From Deltaproteobacteria bacterium (GTDB lineage Bacteria; Desulfobacterota_C; Deferrisomatia; Deferrisomatales; JACRMM01): 13,107 nucleotides of DNA. The position numbers were made by a program, and so were the translations under genes. The notes beneath the pieces were generated by a model. The model was not told the DNA's origin. It ran no database searches and worked only from the letters and a program-made list of their open reading frames with translations. The stretch is taken from the NCBI GenBank assembly GCA_016218905.1, contig JACRCS010000283.1, forward strand, positions 1-13,107, given 5' to 3'. Below are positions 12,026-13,107 of this stretch, piece by piece; the stretch's first letter is position 1, and every line of letters begins with the position of its first letter.

Positions 12026-13107
12026 CGCGTTGCTCCGCTCGTGGTTGCGGGGGACATCCCGGTCAGCGGTAGAGAGATGGCTCCCCCTACCCCCACGGTC
12101 ATCACGGAGCCGTCGCCGGCCGGCGTGAGCGCCGCGAGGGGGGGCAGCGGGGGCGTTCCCAGAGGCTTCAAAGTGCGTCCGCGGTCGCGGCTCGCGAGGA
12201 GGTTGCCCGCCTGGTTGGCGAAGACGAGCGTGCCGTCGGCGAGCGTCGCGACGCCGCTGAAGGAGACCGGGATGGGGACGTCCACTTTGGAGAACGTCTT
12301 TCCCTGGTCACCCGACCAGTACGCGTTGCCGCGAAGCCCCAGGAGCACGAGCTCGCCCGTGGGCACCGAGCCGATGGCGAAGTAGGTGCCCTTGTAGGGG
12401 GTCTCGAGTCGGCGAAAGCTCGCACCCCGATCCGACGAGCGAAGGAACAGCCCCTGCTCGCCGGCAAGGTAGAGGTTGCTCCCGTCGACGCGGATCGCGT
12501 AGAGGTGCAGCCCCCGCGGGTTGTCGAGGCGGTCCATCCAGGACTGCCACGTCTTTCCGCCGTCCTCGGTGTGCAGGAAGAGCCCGTAGGCGCCCGCGAT
12601 CCAGCCCTCCCGCTCGCTTTCGAAGTGAAGGGCCAGGAAGGGCTTGTCGGGTCCGTCCTGGACGAGCTGCCGGGCCTCGGCCAGGAGCCCTTGGGCTGCC
12701 GGATCCGAGGGACGGGCCGACGCCCTCGCCTGCGCGGCCTCCAGCACCAGGCGCGCCGCCTGGACGCCGTCGAGCTGGCGCGTCCAGGTCTCGCCTCCGT
12801 CGTCACTGTGGAGCACGGTGCCCGAGTGACCGACGGCCCACCCCTGCTTCGGGGTCGCGAACGCCACCGCCGTGAGCGAGACGGCCGTCGGCACCCTTGC
12901 CTGCCGCCACGTCTTTCCCGCATCGTCGGAGAGGACCACGATCCCCCGCTCTCCCACGGCCACGAAGCGCGGTCCCGCCTTCGTCACGTCGAGGAGCACG
13001 GACTTCAACGATTCTCGCGTGGGGAGCGCCGGGCGTACCAGCGGGTCCGCCACCGGAGCCGCCCGGACGGCTCCGGCGAGCATCCCCCCCAACACGAGAC
13101 CACCGGC
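12022..13107 (-). CDS. Exported YCF48-like BNR-repeat protein, partner of the MMPL transporter (start beyond window)
   Basis: At least 361 residues are visible; the start lies beyond 13107 or at a GTG/ATG near the edge (13095 or 13083). The N-terminus (GLVLGGMLAGAVRAAP) is a hydrophobic signal peptide ending in a plausible AAP cleavage site, so the protein is probably periplasmic. Six BNR/Asp-box motifs of the form S/T-x-D-x-G-x-T/S-aromatic or L are spaced along it: SDDAGKTW, SDDGGETW, TEDGGKTW, SSDRGASF, SGDQGKTF and SRDRGRTL. They interrupt WAVG- and GWIAG-type strands, as expected for a beta-propeller of the YCF48/photosystem-II-assembly-factor-like group. No photosynthesis genes are present, and in non-photosynthetic bacteria such proteins are found beside MMPL/RND transporters. 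The stop overlaps the transporter ATG (ATGA), so the two are co-translated. It is likely an accessory or substrate-handling subunit, by inference from context. Confidence 0.88.
   Translation of the reverse strand, partial: AGGLVLGGMLAGAVRAAPVADPLVRPALPTRESLKSVLLDVTKAGPRFVAVGERGIVVLSDDAGKTWRQARVPTAVSLTAVAFATPKQGWAVGHSGTVLHSDDGGETWTRQLDGVQAARLVLEAAQARASARPSDPAAQGLLAEARQLVQDGPDKPFLALHFESEREGWIAGAYGLFLHTEDGGKTWQSWMDRLDNPRGLHLYAIRVDGSNLYLAGEQGLFLRSSDRGASFRRLETPYKGTYFAIGSVPTGELVLLGLRGNAYWSGDQGKTFSKVDVPIPVSFSGVATLADGTLVFANQAGNLLASRDRGRTLKPLGTPPLPPLAALTPAGDGSVMTVGVGGAISLPLTGMSPATTSGATR

Noticed and set aside
9635..12385. A 916-codon plus-strand open frame antisense to the transporter genes
   Set aside because: It mirrors the minus-strand MMPL and YCF48 coding sequence. 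Its Glu/Asp/His/Arg-rich, low-hydrophobic translation is typical of the antisense of GC-rich genes, and the minus strand gives clear membrane helices and family motifs.

Overview
This is a GC-rich (visibly well above 60%) bacterial window from an organism with a Gram-negative envelope: there is an exported ABC solute-binding protein and an RND/MMPL-type exporter with an exported partner. I cannot name the species. The gene types would fit a deltaproteobacterial, Acidobacteriota or Methylomirabilota/Rokubacteria-like genome, but this is impression, not proof. All genes except one lie on the minus strand. I found no tRNA, rRNA, CRISPR array or intact mobile element.

Layout in transcription order on the minus strand, right to left. 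(a) 13107-9572: an exported YCF48-like BNR-repeat protein, cut by the window edge, overlaps by 4 bp a large MMPL/RND transporter gene. That gene is interrupted by one in-frame TAG at 10256-10258. (b) 7960-9099, plus strand: a LuxR-type regulator with its own strong promoter, convergent with the transporter and divergent from aroF. (c) 7814-6489: a DAHP synthase gene (aroF type, first step of aromatic amino acid synthesis). It is preceded by a promoter, a 32-residue leader peptide containing the run FTYWWFIF, and a 12-bp hairpin, which together form a classic transcription attenuator that appears to read Phe, Tyr and Trp supply. (d) 6445-1433: a tight five-gene operon with a clear promoter and a leader of about 360 nt. 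It encodes a degenerate ATP-grasp protein, a GNAT acetyltransferase, a lysine-2,3-aminomutase-type radical SAM enzyme (KamA), and two further intact D-Ala-D-Ala-ligase-like ATP-grasp enzymes. (e) 1366-818: a small coiled-coil protein with an acidic disordered tail, followed by a hairpin. (f) 475-1: the N-terminal part of a branched-chain-amino-acid-type ABC solute-binding protein.

The most original element is the KamA/GNAT/three-ATP-grasp operon. Gene overlaps and gaps of 2-6 nt imply that the products work together. The composition suggests a pathway that makes a beta-amino acid (beta-lysine is the best guess), may acetylate it, and joins it to other amino acids through acyl-phosphate chemistry. 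One ATP-grasp member has lost its metal ligands and may be a partner or regulatory subunit. I know of no characterised system with this exact composition. The second point of interest is the aromatic attenuator in front of aroF, whose leader peptide is too short to be noticed by ordinary gene calling.
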